From Deltaproteobacteria bacterium (GTDB lineage Bacteria; Desulfobacterota; GWC2-55-46; UBA9637), in NCBI GenBank assembly GCA_016200645.1, contig JACQEJ010000178.1, positions 1-39,628 on the forward strand: a stretch of 39,628 nucleotides of DNA, written 5' to 3'. The notes beneath the pieces are model-generated. The model had not been told where the DNA came from. It saw nothing but the letters and a program-made list of their open reading frames with translations, and did not search any database. Below are positions 39,597 through 39,628 of this stretch, one piece after another (the first letter of the stretch is position 1; each line of letters begins with the position of its first letter). The position numbers and the translations under genes are program-made.

Positions 39597-39628
39597 TGCC
39601 GCGCGCAGATTTTTTGGCTTCATTTCAG

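Overview
The window looks like chromosomal DNA of a Gram-negative anaerobe or facultative anaerobe with an elaborate envelope: LptF/LptG, many lipoproteins, outer-membrane barrels and very many CXXCH haem motifs. The combination of REC-ANTAR regulation, doubled-CXXCH cytochromes and repeat-filled spacers would fit Nitrospirota (Thermodesulfovibrionia-like) or Desulfobacterota. That placement is inference; no marker gene here settles it.

Layout. (1) 1-11015, plus strand, nitrogen island: the 3' part of pgi, then a REC-ANTAR antitermination regulator behind a perfect sigma-54 promoter, a class I glutamine amidotransferase, an outer-membrane protein, PII (glnB), the ammonium transporter amtB, a NirB-type siroheme nitrite reductase, a NasA-type molybdenum nitrate reductase, and a small protein matching the NirB C-terminal tail. 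Two leaders (before the outer-membrane protein and before nirB) each carry two hairpins whose hexaloops have A at position 1 and G at position 4, the second overlapping an intrinsic terminator. This is the known ANTAR-responsive RNA architecture, so a complete circuit of regulator and targets can be read from sequence. (2) 10984-18744, minus strand: a globin-PsiE membrane protein, ndk, lptG, a glycolipid cassette (PMT-type glycosyltransferase, YdjC/HpnK-like deacetylase, GT2, methyltransferase) and lptF. (3) 19053-22817, minus strand: tRNA-Met(CAT), a CsgG-like/FG-GAP repeat protein and argS. (4) 23206-39340, plus strand: a CcsA-type cytochrome c assembly protein, then a long gene cluster that looks like an extracellular electron transfer system: YVTN lipoprotein, discoidin-containing beta-barrel, three CsgG/GNA1162-like proteins, a 5-haem cytochrome, a HAMP membrane protein, a PpiC isomerase, a 26-haem lipoprotein, a 16-motif cytochrome, an NHL propeller and a 3-haem lipoprotein. 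It is preceded by a leader RNA with two adjacent hairpins and a competing branched terminator that I cannot assign to a known class.

The window is also rich in repeats. One family consists of spacers made of short degenerate direct repeats facing their own reverse complement, with a different word at each locus; versions also lie in frame inside argS, a CsgG-like lipoprotein and the NHL protein. A second family has TTTACCCC arms and internal hairpins whose stems differ but stay paired. MITE-like elements lie at 13717-13866, 19163-19313 and 39380-39596, and a palindrome inside the amidotransferase gene is translated in frame.
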